NCBI RefSeq assembly: GCF_021556615.1
Contig: NZ_JAKGGD010000003.1
Location: forward strand, 434,001-498,000
DNA from: Paracoccus salsus
GTDB lineage: Bacteria > Pseudomonadota > Alphaproteobacteria > Rhodobacterales > Rhodobacteraceae
Direction: 5' to 3'
DNA length: 64,000 nucleotides
The notes below the pieces were generated by a model. That model saw only the letters and a program-made list of their open reading frames with translations. It did no database searches and was not told where the DNA came from. Below, in pieces: positions 9,093 through 18,479 of the stretch (position 1 is the first letter of the stretch; each line of letters starts with the position of its first letter). The position numbers and the translations under genes are program-made.

Positions 9093-10733
9093 TCAGGGCA
9101 CCTCGATCTTGCCCACCAGCGGAACGTCGTCCTGCTGGCTGATCGAATGCCGCTCGATCATCCGGTGAACGACCGGATCGCCCTCGCCGCGATGCAGGGC
9201 GCGCAACGACACGGTCACCTCGGCCTCGGATTTCGTGCGGCGCAGATTGTGGCGCACATATTCGTCCCAGGTCGCGATATGATAGCTTTCGGACCAGAAT
9301 TCGGGATGTTCCAGATCGCGCAGCAGCGCCCAGTTCCGCGCCCCGTCACGGCGGCGGATATTGCGGCGCAGACGCATCAGGCGCAGGAATTCTGCCACGT
9401 CACGCTGTTCGATCTGATAGTCCACCATCACCATGATCGGCCCCGACCGCCCTCGCAGATCCAGCCGCAGCGCCGGCTCCTGGAATCGGTTGACCGGGTC
9501 AAGATCGACCGTCCCGAACTCGGGCGCCTTGAACCACAGGCCGATCACCGCGCCCAGGGCCAGGACGCCTCCGGCCGCTGTCAGCGCCACGGACAGCCCA
9601 TAGGCGCCGGCTACCGCGCCCCAGGCCGCCGACCCGGCCGCCATGCCGCCGAACGTGGCGGTCTGGTAAAGCGCAAGCGCCCGGGCAACGACCCAGCGAG
9701 GGGTCGAGAGTTGCACGGTCACGTTGAACAGCGACAGCGCCAACACCCAGGACGCCCCCGCCGGCAGCATTGCCAGACCGTGCAGCCACATCGATCCGCT
9801 CTGCCCCAGCACCACTGCGGCGAAGGCGAAGCCGGCAAAGGCCATCCGCACGATATTTTCATTGTCATGGCGGGCGCGAATGCGCGGGTTGACGATCGCG
9901 CCCGCGATCGCGCCCAGGCCGAAACAGCCCAGCAGCGCTCCGAACAGCAGCGAACCGCCCTCGGGATGCGATTTCGCCACCAGCGGCAGCAGCGCCAGCA
10001 CGGAAACCGCCGCAAAGCCGAACAAGGCACCCCGCAGCATCACCCGCATCAGATTGGGCGAAAGCGCGACATAGCGCAGCCCCGCGCCCATCGCGGGCAT
10101 GAACGCCTCGGGCGGCGCGGTGCGCGGCGTGACCTTCGGCTGCCAGCGCAGCAGCGCGCCCAGAAGCGGCAGATAGCTGAGGGCGTTGAGCGTGAACGCC
10201 GCTGCGGCGCCGAAGGCCGCGACGATAAAGCCGCCCGCCGCGGGGCCGACGCTGCGCATCAGGTTGAACCCGACCGAGTTCAGCGTCACCGCCGCAGGCA
10301 GATCGCTGCGCGGGACCAGATCGCCCATGCTGGCCTGCCAGGGAGGGTTGTAGAGCGCCTGTCCCGCCCCGATCAGGAAGGTGAAGCCCAGAAGCAGCAC
10401 CGGGGTCAGCAGGCCCTGCCATGCCACCAGCGCCAGCGCCGCCGAGACGATCGCCATGAAAATCTGCGCCGAAAGCAGCAAGGCCTTGCGATCAAGGATG
10501 TCCGCCAGCGCCCCCGAGGCGATCGCCAGCAGCATGATCGGCAGCGTGTTCGAGGCCTGCACCAACGCGATCAGCGTCGCGCTGTCGGTCAGCTGTGTCA
10601 TCAGCCAGGCGGCGCCGACCGCCTGCACCAGACCGCCAAAATTCGAGACCAGCGTGACGCTCCACAGCATGCGGAAATCGCGGTGCCGGAAAGGCGCAAG
10701 CGCCGTGCTGCGAAGAGGTTTCTGCGTGCTCAC
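9093..10733 (-). CDS. MFS exporter of the transmembrane secretion effector family (MFS_3)
   Basis: The 546-residue protein has about 12 membrane helices in residues 15-415, with the MFS loop ALADILDRKALL between helices 2 and 3. It resembles the enterobactin-exporter-like family PF05977. A soluble end of ~120 residues follows, containing DYQIEQRDVAEFLRLMRLRR and the HNLRRTKSEAEV segment typical of the family's C-terminal domain. The start is GTG at 10731-10733 with only a weak ribosome site. It is convergent with the peptide transporter operon, 39 bp apart. Substrate is unknown. Confidence 0.85.
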   Translation of the reverse strand: MSTQKPLRSTALAPFRHRDFRMLWSVTLVSNFGGLVQAVGAAWLMTQLTDSATLIALVQASNTLPIMLLAIASGALADILDRKALLLSAQIFMAIVSAALALVAWQGLLTPVLLLGFTFLIGAGQALYNPPWQASMGDLVPRSDLPAAVTLNSVGFNLMRSVGPAAGGFIVAAFGAAAAFTLNALSYLPLLGALLRWQPKVTPRTAPPEAFMPAMGAGLRYVALSPNLMRVMLRGALFGFAAVSVLALLPLVAKSHPEGGSLLFGALLGCFGLGAIAGAIVNPRIRARHDNENIVRMAFAGFAFAAVVLGQSGSMWLHGLAMLPAGASWVLALSLFNVTVQLSTPRWVVARALALYQTATFGGMAAGSAAWGAVAGAYGLSVALTAAGGVLALGAVIGLWFKAPEFGTVDLDPVNRFQEPALRLDLRGRSGPIMVMVDYQIEQRDVAEFLRLMRLRRNIRRRDGARNWALLRDLEHPEFWSESYHIATWDEYVRHNLRRTKSEAEVTVSLRALHRGEGDPVVHRMIERHSISQQDDVPLVGKIEVP

Positions 10734-10883
10734 CCGAACCGTCCATGCCGACCGGAGCGCAGACTAGAACAGGGTCATCCAGACAGCAATCGGCGCGAAA
10801 CGGCCAGCCGGGGATCCCTGCTGGCCGCAAAGGGGAATGGCAGGACAACGGCCTGCCGCTGCGTTCACGACAGGCGATGCCGG

Positions 10884-11135
10884 TCAGGCGCGGTTCACGA
10901 GGCGCAGGATCACCAGCAGTATGACCGCGCCAATGGTCGCATAGATGATTGCCGCCACAATCGAACCCTGCATGCCGGCCCCCATCCCCAGGGCAGGGAA
11001 AACGAACGAGGCGATCACGGCGCCGAGTATCCCGACCACGATGTTGACCAGCAGCCCCTGGCCATGCCCCTTGACAAGCAGCCCTGCCAGCCAGCCGGCG
11101 ATGGCGCCCACGATCAACGCAACGATAAGACCCAT
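10884..11135 (-). CDS. GlsB/YeaQ/YmgE-family small membrane protein
   Basis: The 83-residue, very hydrophobic protein has three predicted helices and the family pattern GAIAGWLAGLLVKGHG, then NIVVGILGAVIASFVFP. Members are inner-membrane proteins often induced by envelope or stationary-phase stress; the molecular role is not known. The frame extends 21 codons upstream, but the ATG at 11133-11135 follows a strong GAGAGGGTGG ribosome site and gives the normal family length. Confidence 0.85.
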   Translation of the reverse strand: MGLIVALIVGAIAGWLAGLLVKGHGQGLLVNIVVGILGAVIASFVFPALGMGAGMQGSIVAAIIYATIGAVILLVILRLVNRA

Positions 11136-11285
11136 GTCGTCCACCCTCTCTTGATTCTTTCGCGCGATGCGCGCAATGCATCCATGCAACCCGAACACAC
11201 GCTAAGTTGTTCCATGCTCGTGCAAGGTTGAATTGCTGACGCGCGGCTGCCACAAAGCGGCGGTCCAGGACCTGTCATCCTGCCC

Positions 11286-11329
11286 CAAGGGTTGACGAAT
11301 GGCCCATGTGACAGGCTGATGAACCCTTG
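11286..11329. repeat. 8-bp inverted repeat in 297-bp intergenic region
   Basis: CAAGGGTT (11286-11293) and AACCCTTG (11322-11329) form a perfect inverted pair separated by 28 bp between the GlsB-like and transpeptidase genes, about 100 bp before the latter. It could be an operator or an mRNA stem. Nothing else recognisable lies in this spacer. Confidence 0.3.
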
Positions 11330-11432
11330 CACGAATCATGCGCGGCCCTGCCGTCGCGGATGGTATCCGGAACTTGAACGCTGCCAACGGGACTGTCTCT
11401 GCCGGCACGCCCGATGCTACAAAGGAAATGTC

Positions 11433-12275
11433 ATGTTGCGCCTCGCTTCCATGTTTGCGGCGCTGGCCCTTGGGCTGGCGGCCTGTGCGCCCACAGGCCC
11501 AACCTCCGTCACGCCCGGTGCCGGCCTGCTCAGCGCCGGCTCGGTTCCGGCGATCTATCAGGCGCGGACCGATATTGGCCCGAATGGCGAACCGGTCGAG
11601 ATCCCCAGGGTCCGGGCGGCCTATCTGAACGAACGCAACCGCCGTCAGCGGGTGGCCTATAACGGCCCCGAAGCGCCCGGCACCATTGTCGTCGATCCGT
11701 ATGCCCGTGTCCTCTATGACGTGATGGAGAACGGCGAGGCGATGCGGTTCGGGATCGCTGTGGGTCGTGCCGGCAAGGGCTTCAACGGCGACGCCGTGAT
11801 CAGCGTCAAGAAACAGTGGCCCAGCTGGACGCCCACCCAGAACATGATCCGCACCGAACCCGAGCTTTACGCCCAGTTCGCGGGCGGATTGTCGGGCGGG
11901 CTGGATAATCCGCTGGGGTCGCGCGCCCTGTATCTGTACAAGAACGGCCGCGACACCTACTACCGGATCCACGGCACCATGGACCCTTCCTCGATCGGCA
12001 AGGCCACCTCGGCCGGCTGTATCCGCCTGTTCAACCAGGACATCATGGACCTGTTCGACGAGACCGAGCTTGGAAGCCGCGTCAAGGTGCGCAGTCAGGC
12101 CGAGAGCCTGCGGATCGAGGGGCCGATGATCGAAACGCCCGAGGGTTACGTGATCCCCGCCTCGGACGTCTCGCAGGCGCAGGATGCCGCCGTTGGTGCC
12201 CCGGTCGCCGCCATGTATGCCACCGCGCAGCCGGCCTTCGTCTCTCCGGTCGAAAGCGCGGTCCCCTTGCGCTAG
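11433..12275 (+). CDS. L,D-transpeptidase lipoprotein (YkuD domain)
   Basis: The 280-residue protein has a lipoprotein signal ending LALGLAAC, which predicts lipidation at that cysteine. The YkuD catalytic domain covers roughly residues 85-225, with RIHGTMDPSSIG and SAGCIRL; Cys196 is the predicted nucleophile. Such enzymes form 3-3 cross-links in peptidoglycan or attach proteins to it. The ATG at 11433 is preceded by AAAGGAA, and the open frame upstream lacks a plausible signal, so this start is chosen. The C-terminal ~50 residues are low-complexity. Confidence 0.92.
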   Translation: MLRLASMFAALALGLAACAPTGPTSVTPGAGLLSAGSVPAIYQARTDIGPNGEPVEIPRVRAAYLNERNRRQRVAYNGPEAPGTIVVDPYARVLYDVMENGEAMRFGIAVGRAGKGFNGDAVISVKKQWPSWTPTQNMIRTEPELYAQFAGGLSGGLDNPLGSRALYLYKNGRDTYYRIHGTMDPSSIGKATSAGCIRLFNQDIMDLFDETELGSRVKVRSQAESLRIEGPMIETPEGYVIPASDVSQAQDAAVGAPVAAMYATAQPAFVSPVESAVPLR

Positions 12276-12417
12276 CTGTCCGGCGCGCGCCGGCGCGAAG
12301 GCTTGCACAACGGCTGGCCACCGGCGTCCGCGTCGGTGGCTTCTCAATTGCAAATGCCCGCCAACTCACGCATTCTGCGGCGCGATCGGGTTCAGTCACC
12401 AGGGTATGAGGGCCGAT

Positions 12418-13209
12418 ATGCCAAACCACGCCAGGCGCGAAAAGGAACTTCTGACCGCCGCGCAGCGGGCACTTTCCGAGGCGACCCGGCGACCGGGCAT
12501 CGCGCAGATCGACGACGCCGCGCTGATGAAGCTGATCGCGGGGCTGCGCAGGGCCGGCGAAACCGCTTCCCGCGCGGCAAGCGAGGACGGTCTGTCGCAG
12601 GCAAGCCTGATCGAGACCGCCCTCAAGCGCGCCCACGCGGAACGCCGTCGCCGCAAGCTGTCGATGGCGTCCGTTCCGGCAGAGAAACCGGCCGACAAGC
12701 GCGCGCCCGCGGCCGCGAAAACCGCCAGGCGCGCATCCGCCGGCAGCCGCCGCACGCCTGCCGACCGAAAGACCGCCGAAGCCCGGAAGACCGATCTGCG
12801 CACCGGTCCGCACCGGGTCCGGAAGACAAAGCCCGAAGCGGCGGCGTCCGAGCCGGACCTGACCCTCGCCCCGGCCGCGACAGGTGATGACACGGCCCTG
12901 AAACCTGCGATCTCGTCCCCAAAGCCGGCGGATCCGGATGAAAAGGCCCGCAGGAAAGCTGTCAGGAAAGCCGCGAAGAAGGCTCAGAAGGACGCCGAGA
13001 AAGAGGCGAGGAAGGCCGCGAGAAAGGCCGAAAAAGAGGCCGTTCGCGCCGCCCGGAAGGTCGCCAAGCTGGCCGCGCGCGAGGCCGAGAAGGCCCTGCG
13101 GAAAGCCGAGCGGAAGGCCGGGACCAAACCGCAAGAGGCCGGCAAGAAGGGCAAGTCCCCCAAGCCCGCCAAATCGCAGGGCAAGCGCAAGCCGGACAGC
13201 GCGGACTGA
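12418..13209 (+). CDS. Lysine/alanine-rich basic protein, histone-H1-like tail
   Basis: I do not recognise a named family. The 263-residue product has a short N-terminal region (residues 1-80) of amphipathic helices, including REKELLTAAQRALSEATRR, then a Pro/Lys/Arg-rich linker. Residues ~173-240 are an almost pure Lys/Arg/Ala/Glu helix with units such as RKAEKEAVRAARKVAKLAAR, recalling histone H1 or other nucleoid-binding tails, or a long single alpha-helix. The ATG at 12418 has a TGAGGG site seven bases upstream; an in-frame ATG at 12406 is the alternative. DNA binding is an inference from composition only. Confidence 0.7.
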   Translation: MPNHARREKELLTAAQRALSEATRRPGIAQIDDAALMKLIAGLRRAGETASRAASEDGLSQASLIETALKRAHAERRRRKLSMASVPAEKPADKRAPAAAKTARRASAGSRRTPADRKTAEARKTDLRTGPHRVRKTKPEAAASEPDLTLAPAATGDDTALKPAISSPKPADPDEKARRKAVRKAAKKAQKDAEKEARKAARKAEKEAVRAARKVAKLAAREAEKALRKAERKAGTKPQEAGKKGKSPKPAKSQGKRKPDSAD

Positions 13210-13262
13210 GCCTGCCCTTCATCCCCCTGCCCAGTTGGGAACTTTGCCGGAAGAAGACAGTC

Positions 13263-14186
13263 TTGCGCCGCCTCGTTGTCATCCTTTGCCTGATCTCGGG
13301 CCTCACCGCCCCGTCCGCGTCGGCCTATCCGGCGGTCGACGCGTTCGTCGGGCGTCCGCCGGCAAAGCAAAGCGACAGGCTGCGCTGCACCGATGATGGC
13401 CGCGACTGCATCCGGCTGGAATCCTATGTCGCGGATGTGTGCAAGCTGATCGAACGCAACGCGGCAGATCGCGGTCTGGATGCGGGCTTTCTTGCAAGAC
13501 TCTTGTGGAAGGAAAGCCGCTTCGAGCCGGGCGCCGTCAGTCCTGCGGGTGCGCTGGGGATCGCGCAGTTCATGCCGGGGACGGCCGATCTTTACGATCT
13601 GCACGATCCGTTCAATCCCGCTCTCGCCATCCACAAGGCGGCCTGGTATCTGCGCCACCTCCGCGACATGTTCGGCAATATGGGACTGGCGGCGATCGCC
13701 TATAACGGCGGCGAGAACCGCGCGGCGCGCTTTATCGCCCGGCAGACCACCCTGCCCTACGAGACGCAGGATTATGTCGAGGCGATCACCGGTTTCGACG
13801 CCCTGCGCTGGCGCGACAATCCGCCCGCGGCCCGGGATCTGCGGCTGGCGCTGGACCCGGACAAGGCGTTCCGGCCCGCCTGCGAGGAGATGGCCGGCAA
13901 TCGCAGCCTTCGCGAGTTCAACGTGCAGCCGCGGGTGTTTCCGTGGGGCGTCATCGTGGCCAGCCATCCCAGCCAGCCCGGCGCGGCGCAGCAGGTGGCG
14001 CGGCTGAACCGCAGCCTTCGCCCGATCCTTGAAGGCAAGCGCGTCGGCTATGTCCGCAAGAAGCTGTCCGGTATGCCGCGTGCCGTCTATACGGCGCAGG
14101 TCGGCTATGACAGCAAGACCGAGGCGACGGAGTTCTGCCTGCTGCTGAAGCGGGTCGGAGGGCGCTGCATCGTCTTGCGGAACTGA
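13263..14186 (+). CDS. Lytic transglycosylase with SLT domain and SPOR-like C-terminus
   Basis: The 307-residue exported protein begins with a signal peptide ending PSASA-YP. The SLT domain (residues ~60-175) has the catalytic Glu84 in KESRFEPGA, followed by GALGIAQFMPGT and AIAYNGGENR, the standard signature order. It cleaves glycan strands to 1,6-anhydro products. The last ~80 residues (from PWGVIVASH to GRCIVLRN) look like a SPOR fold, which would target it to denuded septal peptidoglycan. The start is a TTG at 13263; no in-frame ATG fits the signal peptide. Confidence 0.88.
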   Translation: MRRLVVILCLISGLTAPSASAYPAVDAFVGRPPAKQSDRLRCTDDGRDCIRLESYVADVCKLIERNAADRGLDAGFLARLLWKESRFEPGAVSPAGALGIAQFMPGTADLYDLHDPFNPALAIHKAAWYLRHLRDMFGNMGLAAIAYNGGENRAARFIARQTTLPYETQDYVEAITGFDALRWRDNPPAARDLRLALDPDKAFRPACEEMAGNRSLREFNVQPRVFPWGVIVASHPSQPGAAQQVARLNRSLRPILEGKRVGYVRKKLSGMPRAVYTAQVGYDSKTEATEFCLLLKRVGGRCIVLRN

Positions 14187-14213
14187 CGCGCTGTCGCGCC
14201 ACGGCACAGCCGA

Positions 14214-16415
14214 TCACAGAAAGCTTTGCGGGTCGATATCCACCGCCAACCGCAGATTCGCAGGCGGCTTGTGCGGCGACAGCCAGTCGGCGATGGCCGC
14301 CTGCAAGGGGGCCTGTCGCGGGGCGTGGATCAGCATCCGCATCCGGTGGCGGCCGCGAATGCGCGCGATGGGGGCCGGCGCCGGACCCCAAAGCTCGGCC
14401 CCCGCATCGCGCAGCGGGGCGGCATGGGCGGCCAGATGGCGGGCGAAATCACTGACCACCGCCAGATCGGGATGCGCCAGGATGATGCCCGCCAGCCGAC
14501 CGAAGGGCGGCATGCCGGTGGCCTGTCGGGCGGCCGCCTCGGCGTCCCAGAACGCCTCGTCCTGACCCGACAGGATCGCGCGGATCACCGGATGGTCGGG
14601 CTGGTGGGTCTGCAACAGCGCCACGCCGGCGGCCTGACCCGATTGCCGCCCCGCCCGGCCGGCGACCTGCCGCATCAGTTGAAAGCTGCGCTCGGCCGCG
14701 CGCAGATCCGCGCCCTGCAGGCCCAGATCGGCGTCGATCACGCCGACCAGCGTGAGGCGCGGAAAGTTGTGGCCCTTGGCGACGATCTGGGTGCCGATGA
14801 TGATGTCGGTGTCACCCTTGGCGATTTCGGCGATGGTTTCCTTGAGCGCGCGAGCCGAATGGAACAGGTCGGATGACAGCACCGTGGCCCTGGCGTCGGG
14901 AAACCGCGCCGCGACCTCTTCGGCGATGCGTTCGACGCCGGGTCCGATCGGGGCGAGCTTGCCTTCGACCCCGCACGAGGGGCAGGCGCCGGGGATCGGT
15001 CGCGTCTCGCCGCATTGATGGCAGACAAGCCGGTTCTGGAAGCGGTGTTCGACCATGCGCGCGTCGCATTGGTGGCAGCCGATCTGCTCGCCGCAGGCCC
15101 GGCAGACGGTGACCGGCGCGAAGCCGCGGCGATTGAGGAAGAGCAGCGACTGTTCCCCACGCGCCAGCCGTGCCCGCATCGCGGCCTCGAGCGTGGCCGA
15201 GATCCAGCGGCCTGTCGGCATGTCCTCGGCGCGCAGGTCGATGGCCGCCATGTCGGGCAGTTCGGCCTCGCCATAGCGGGACCGCAGGTCCAGCCGCGTG
15301 TATTTGCCGCTGGCCGCGTTCACCCAGCTCTCAAGGCTGGGCGTTGCCGAGGCCAGAACCACCTGCGCCCCGTTGATCGACGCGCGCAGCACCGCCATGT
15401 CGCGGGCACTGTAATAAACCACATCCTCCTGCTTGTAGCTGCTGTCATGTTCCTCGTCGACGACGATCAGTCCCAGGTCGCGGAACGGCAGGAACAGGGC
15501 GGACCGCGCGCCCACGACCAGCCCGACCTCGCCGCGCCCTGCCATATGCCAGAGCCGGCGGCGCTCGGAGCGGGTGATGCCGCTGTGCCATTCGCCGGGA
15601 CGGGCGCCGAAGCGGGCCTCGACCCGGTCCAGGAATTCCGCCGACAGAGCGATCTCGGGCAGCAGCACCAGCGCCTGACGGCCCTGCGCCAGACACTCGG
15701 CGACGGCCTCCAGATAGACCTCGGTCTTGCCCGATCCGGTGACCCCGCGCAGCAGCGTGGTGCCATAGCCGCCCGCCCGGATCGCGCTGCGCAGCGTGTC
15801 GGCCGCGGATTGCTGGTCGGCGGCCAGCGGCTTGCCCGGCAGGGTCGGGTCAAGGCGCGGATAGGGCCGGTCGCGCGGGGCCTCGATTTCGGCCAGGGCG
15901 CCTTGCGCGACCAGTCCCTTGACGACCGACGTGCCGGCACCGGCCAGTTGCGCCAGTTCCGAGGGCGCGAAGCTGGCGCCGCCATGCGTGGCGATCACGT
16001 CCATGACGCGCTGGCGGGCCTCGGTCATGCGGCGGGGGGCGGCGCTGCCCGGCACGATCACCCGGCGGGCGGCGGGCGGCTGGTCCAGATCCGGCGCGCG
16101 GGTCGCCATCCGCAGCATCAGGGGCGGCGGCGTCAGGGTATAGTCGGCGGCGCGGGTGAGGAAATCGAGAAAACCCGGCGCGAAGGGCTGAGCCTCCAGA
16201 ACCTTTGCCACCGGCCGCAGCTTGGACAGGTCGAAATCGCCGGCGCCCTCGCCCCAGACCAGGCCCAGCACCCGGCGCGGCCCCAGCGGCACCAGCACAA
16301 GCTGACCCTGGCGGACGCCGCCTTCGGGGGCCAGATAGTCCAGAAGGCCCACCGGTTCGGCCGTCAGGACGGCGATCCGGGCGCGGGCGGGGAAGAAGGC
16401 GGGCAGATCACGCAT
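14214..16415 (-). CDS. priA: Primosomal replication restart helicase PriA
   Basis: The 733-residue superfamily-2 helicase reloads the replisome at stalled forks. An N-terminal DNA-binding region (residues 1-200) precedes the helicase core with GVTGSGKTEVYLEAV (Walker A) and DEEHDSSYKQED (DEAH-type box). A cysteine cluster (CRACGEQIGCHQC ... CHQCGET ... CPSCG) forms the two zinc sites of the family. QVAGRAGR is motif VI. The frame extends 33 codons upstream, but the ATG at 16413-16415 (MRDLPAFFP) gives the normal length. It diverges from transaldolase over a 676-bp gap. Confidence 0.95.
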   Translation of the reverse strand: MRDLPAFFPARARIAVLTAEPVGLLDYLAPEGGVRQGQLVLVPLGPRRVLGLVWGEGAGDFDLSKLRPVAKVLEAQPFAPGFLDFLTRAADYTLTPPPLMLRMATRAPDLDQPPAARRVIVPGSAAPRRMTEARQRVMDVIATHGGASFAPSELAQLAGAGTSVVKGLVAQGALAEIEAPRDRPYPRLDPTLPGKPLAADQQSAADTLRSAIRAGGYGTTLLRGVTGSGKTEVYLEAVAECLAQGRQALVLLPEIALSAEFLDRVEARFGARPGEWHSGITRSERRRLWHMAGRGEVGLVVGARSALFLPFRDLGLIVVDEEHDSSYKQEDVVYYSARDMAVLRASINGAQVVLASATPSLESWVNAASGKYTRLDLRSRYGEAELPDMAAIDLRAEDMPTGRWISATLEAAMRARLARGEQSLLFLNRRGFAPVTVCRACGEQIGCHQCDARMVEHRFQNRLVCHQCGETRPIPGACPSCGVEGKLAPIGPGVERIAEEVAARFPDARATVLSSDLFHSARALKETIAEIAKGDTDIIIGTQIVAKGHNFPRLTLVGVIDADLGLQGADLRAAERSFQLMRQVAGRAGRQSGQAAGVALLQTHQPDHPVIRAILSGQDEAFWDAEAAARQATGMPPFGRLAGIILAHPDLAVVSDFARHLAAHAAPLRDAGAELWGPAPAPIARIRGRHRMRMLIHAPRQAPLQAAIADWLSPHKPPANLRLAVDIDPQSFL

Positions 16416-17091
16416 CGGCCGCGATAAAGACGTGCGCGGACTGCGGTTGCAAGGCCCCTGCCCTGCCGCAGCGGATCTTTCCGTCCCGCCCGGCCTCGCG
16501 CTTTGGGGGAACAAGGCGGCTGGCGCTGAAAAAGGGCAGCGGCAAGCCGGCGATCTTCCCGGGCAGCGCCGATACCGGGATCAAGAAGGCGCCTCCCCAT
16601 GTCACCGTCGAACCGGGCGAAACCCTGGCGCCCTCCGCTATCCAGCGGCATCACGACCCGGGCGTGGACAACTGCGATGCAACGCCGCATGGCATCGCCG
16701 ATCAGGATGCCCGCGATCCGGCGGGCAGCTTCAGCTTGCGCCGGTTCGACAACTCGGGCGACCCGACCAGCCATGACATCAGGTTCAACATCCTCCTCTG
16801 GATCAATCCGGCAGTCTCTTCCGGCGATGACCGCAAGGATCTCCGGGCCCGTCTCGGTCCTGACCCAGCCGGACCGAATCACCGGCAGGCCCGGCCGGGT
16901 GACCACCTGCCCCGGCGGGATGAAGTCCGGAATCGGCGCAGGCTTCGGCTGCTGTCCTTTCGCCCTGCCGGCCTGTGCGCAGCTTGCGCCTGCAAGACCC
17001 GAAAGCTCCCGGCCGCGGCCGGGCTTGGCTCTTCCCGGGGGGCACCTTTTGCGCTATCACCCCAGCGAAACCGTCCTAGAGGAGCCAGGCC
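16416..17091 (+). other. 676-bp priA-transaldolase gap with possible decayed coding sequence
   Basis: No gene can be named here. A + strand frame stays open from inside priA to 17095 and, over ~16412-16860, uses strongly GC-ending codons (segments such as KKGSGKPAIFPGSADTG and FSLRRFDNSGDPTSHD). It has no ATG, GTG or TTG start with a ribosome site outside priA. The opposite strand also has an open frame (16364-16906) without a recognisable domain. The sequence may be a remnant gene, or simply open frames in GC-rich DNA. The 3' part should carry the transaldolase promoter. Confidence 0.25.
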
Positions 17092-17745
17092 ATGAAATTC
17101 TTCGTTGATACCGCCGATGTGGATGCGATCCGTGAACTGAACGAGTTGGGAATGGTCGATGGCGTGACCACCAACCCGTCGCTGATCCTGAAGGCCGGGC
17201 GCGACATCGAGGACGTCACGCGCGAAATCTGCGGCATGGTCAGCGGGCCGGTCAGCGCCGAGGTGGTGGCCGAAAAGGCCGAGGACATGATCCGCGAGGG
17301 CAAGCACCTGGCCAAGATCGCCGACAACATCGCCGTCAAGGTGCCGCTGACCTGGGACGGGCTCAAGGCCTGTCGCGCGCTTTCGGATGATGGCCACATG
17401 GTCAATGTGACGCTGTGTTTCTCGGCCGCTCAGGCGATCCTGGCCGCCAAGGCGGGCGCGACCTTCATCAGCCCCTTCATCGGCCGGCTGGACGACATCC
17501 ACATGGACGGCGTGGACCTGATCGCCGACATCCGCGAGATCTATGACAATTACGGCTACGAGACGCAGATCCTGGCCGCTTCGATCCGGACCGTGAACCA
17601 CATCATCGAAGTGGGCAAGATCGGCACCGACGTGATCACCGCGCCGCCGGGCGTCATCAAGTCGATGGCCAAGCATGTCTTGACGGACAAGGGTCTTGAG
17701 CAGTTCACTGCGGATTGGGCGAAGACCGGTCAGAAGATCGGCTGA
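17092..17745 (+). CDS. tal: Transaldolase (small TalC/fructose-6-phosphate aldolase-like type)
   Basis: The 217-residue single-domain barrel opens [11 protein letters not shown], with [14 protein letters not shown] typical of the short transaldolase class. Lys83 in AVKVPLT is the Schiff-base lysine. It transfers dihydroxyacetone units in the non-oxidative pentose phosphate pathway; some close relatives instead act as fructose-6-phosphate aldolases, and sequence alone does not separate the two. GGAGCCAGG precedes the ATG. A DUF484 gene and xerC follow closely, probably in one operon. Confidence 0.94.
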   Translation: MKFFVDTADVDAIRELNELGMVDGVTTNPSLILKAGRDIEDVTREICGMVSGPVSAEVVAEKAEDMIREGKHLAKIADNIAVKVPLTWDGLKACRALSDDGHMVNVTLCFSAAQAILAAKAGATFISPFIGRLDDIHMDGVDLIADIREIYDNYGYETQILAASIRTVNHIIEVGKIGTDVITAPPGVIKSMAKHVLTDKGLEQFTADWAKTGQKIG

Positions 17746-17777
17746 ACAGGGCCGCAGAGGCGGCGGAAAGAGGCAGG

Positions 17778-18479
17778 ATGACGGTGGAACTGGATCAGGA
17801 TGCGGGACTGGACCCGGAAACGCGCGACAGGTTGCTGGCCGATCCCGGCGTGATCCTGGCGGATCGCGACCTGATGCGGGCGCTGGTCGCCGCGCGCGAG
17901 GCCGAGATCGGCGACAATGTCATCGACATTCGCGGCCGCGCGATGGAGGCGCTGGAAACCCGGCTGGACCGTCTGGAAGGCCAGCATGAAAGCGTGATCG
18001 CCGCCGCCTACGACAACCAGTCGGGCATGGCGGTCGTGCATCGCGCGGTGATCGGACTGCTGGAATCGGCCGACCTGACGGATTTCATCGACAGCCTGCA
18101 GGCCGAGATCGCGCCGCTGTTGCGGATCGAGACGCTGCGGCTGGTTGTCGAGGCCGATCCGATCATCCCGAACCTGCCCGAGGACGTGGTCGTCGCGCCC
18201 GAAGGCGCGATCGGGCGCGTGATCAATGCGGGCCGGCGCGCGCCGCGCGGCAACGACATCGTGCTGCGTCCGGCCTCGCCGATCACCCACCCGATCCACG
18301 GCCGGGCGGTCGCCTCCGAGGCGCTGCTGCCGTTGGATCTGGGCGCGCGCCATCCGCGCGCGCTGCTGGTCATGGGCAGCGCCGACGCGCAGCGCTTCAT
18401 GCCCGCCCACGGCACCGATCTGCTGCGGTTCTTCGGGCAGGTGTTCCGGCTGGTGCTGCTGGCCCGCCTGCGCGCATGA
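17778..18479 (+). CDS. DUF484 family protein
   Basis: The 233-residue soluble protein contains the DUF484 pattern: an N-terminal helix pair ([23 protein letters not shown]), a coiled segment ([17 protein letters not shown]) and a GAF-like C-terminal half. DUF484 genes sit next to xerC in many Proteobacteria, as here, where its TGA overlaps the xerC ATG (18476-18479). Function is unknown. The ATG at 17778 follows AGAGGCAGG; an upstream in-frame ATG at 17715 would overlap transaldolase and is less likely. Confidence 0.88.
   Translation: MTVELDQDAGLDPETRDRLLADPGVILADRDLMRALVAAREAEIGDNVIDIRGRAMEALETRLDRLEGQHESVIAAAYDNQSGMAVVHRAVIGLLESADLTDFIDSLQAEIAPLLRIETLRLVVEADPIIPNLPEDVVVAPEGAIGRVINAGRRAPRGNDIVLRPASPITHPIHGRAVASEALLPLDLGARHPRALLVMGSADAQRFMPAHGTDLLRFFGQVFRLVLLARLRA

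Noticed and set aside
9081..11231. 716-codon + strand open frame
   Set aside because: It runs antisense through the MFS exporter and the GlsB-like gene; its composition (Gln/Arg/His-rich) is typical of antisense reading in high-GC DNA.
12281..12295. CCGGCGCGCGCCGG palindrome after the L,D-transpeptidase
   Set aside because: No T-run follows and self-complementary GC runs are frequent at this base composition, so I do not call a terminator.
15015..16427. 470-codon + strand open frame
   Set aside because: Antisense to priA, which has helicase motifs and zinc cysteines.
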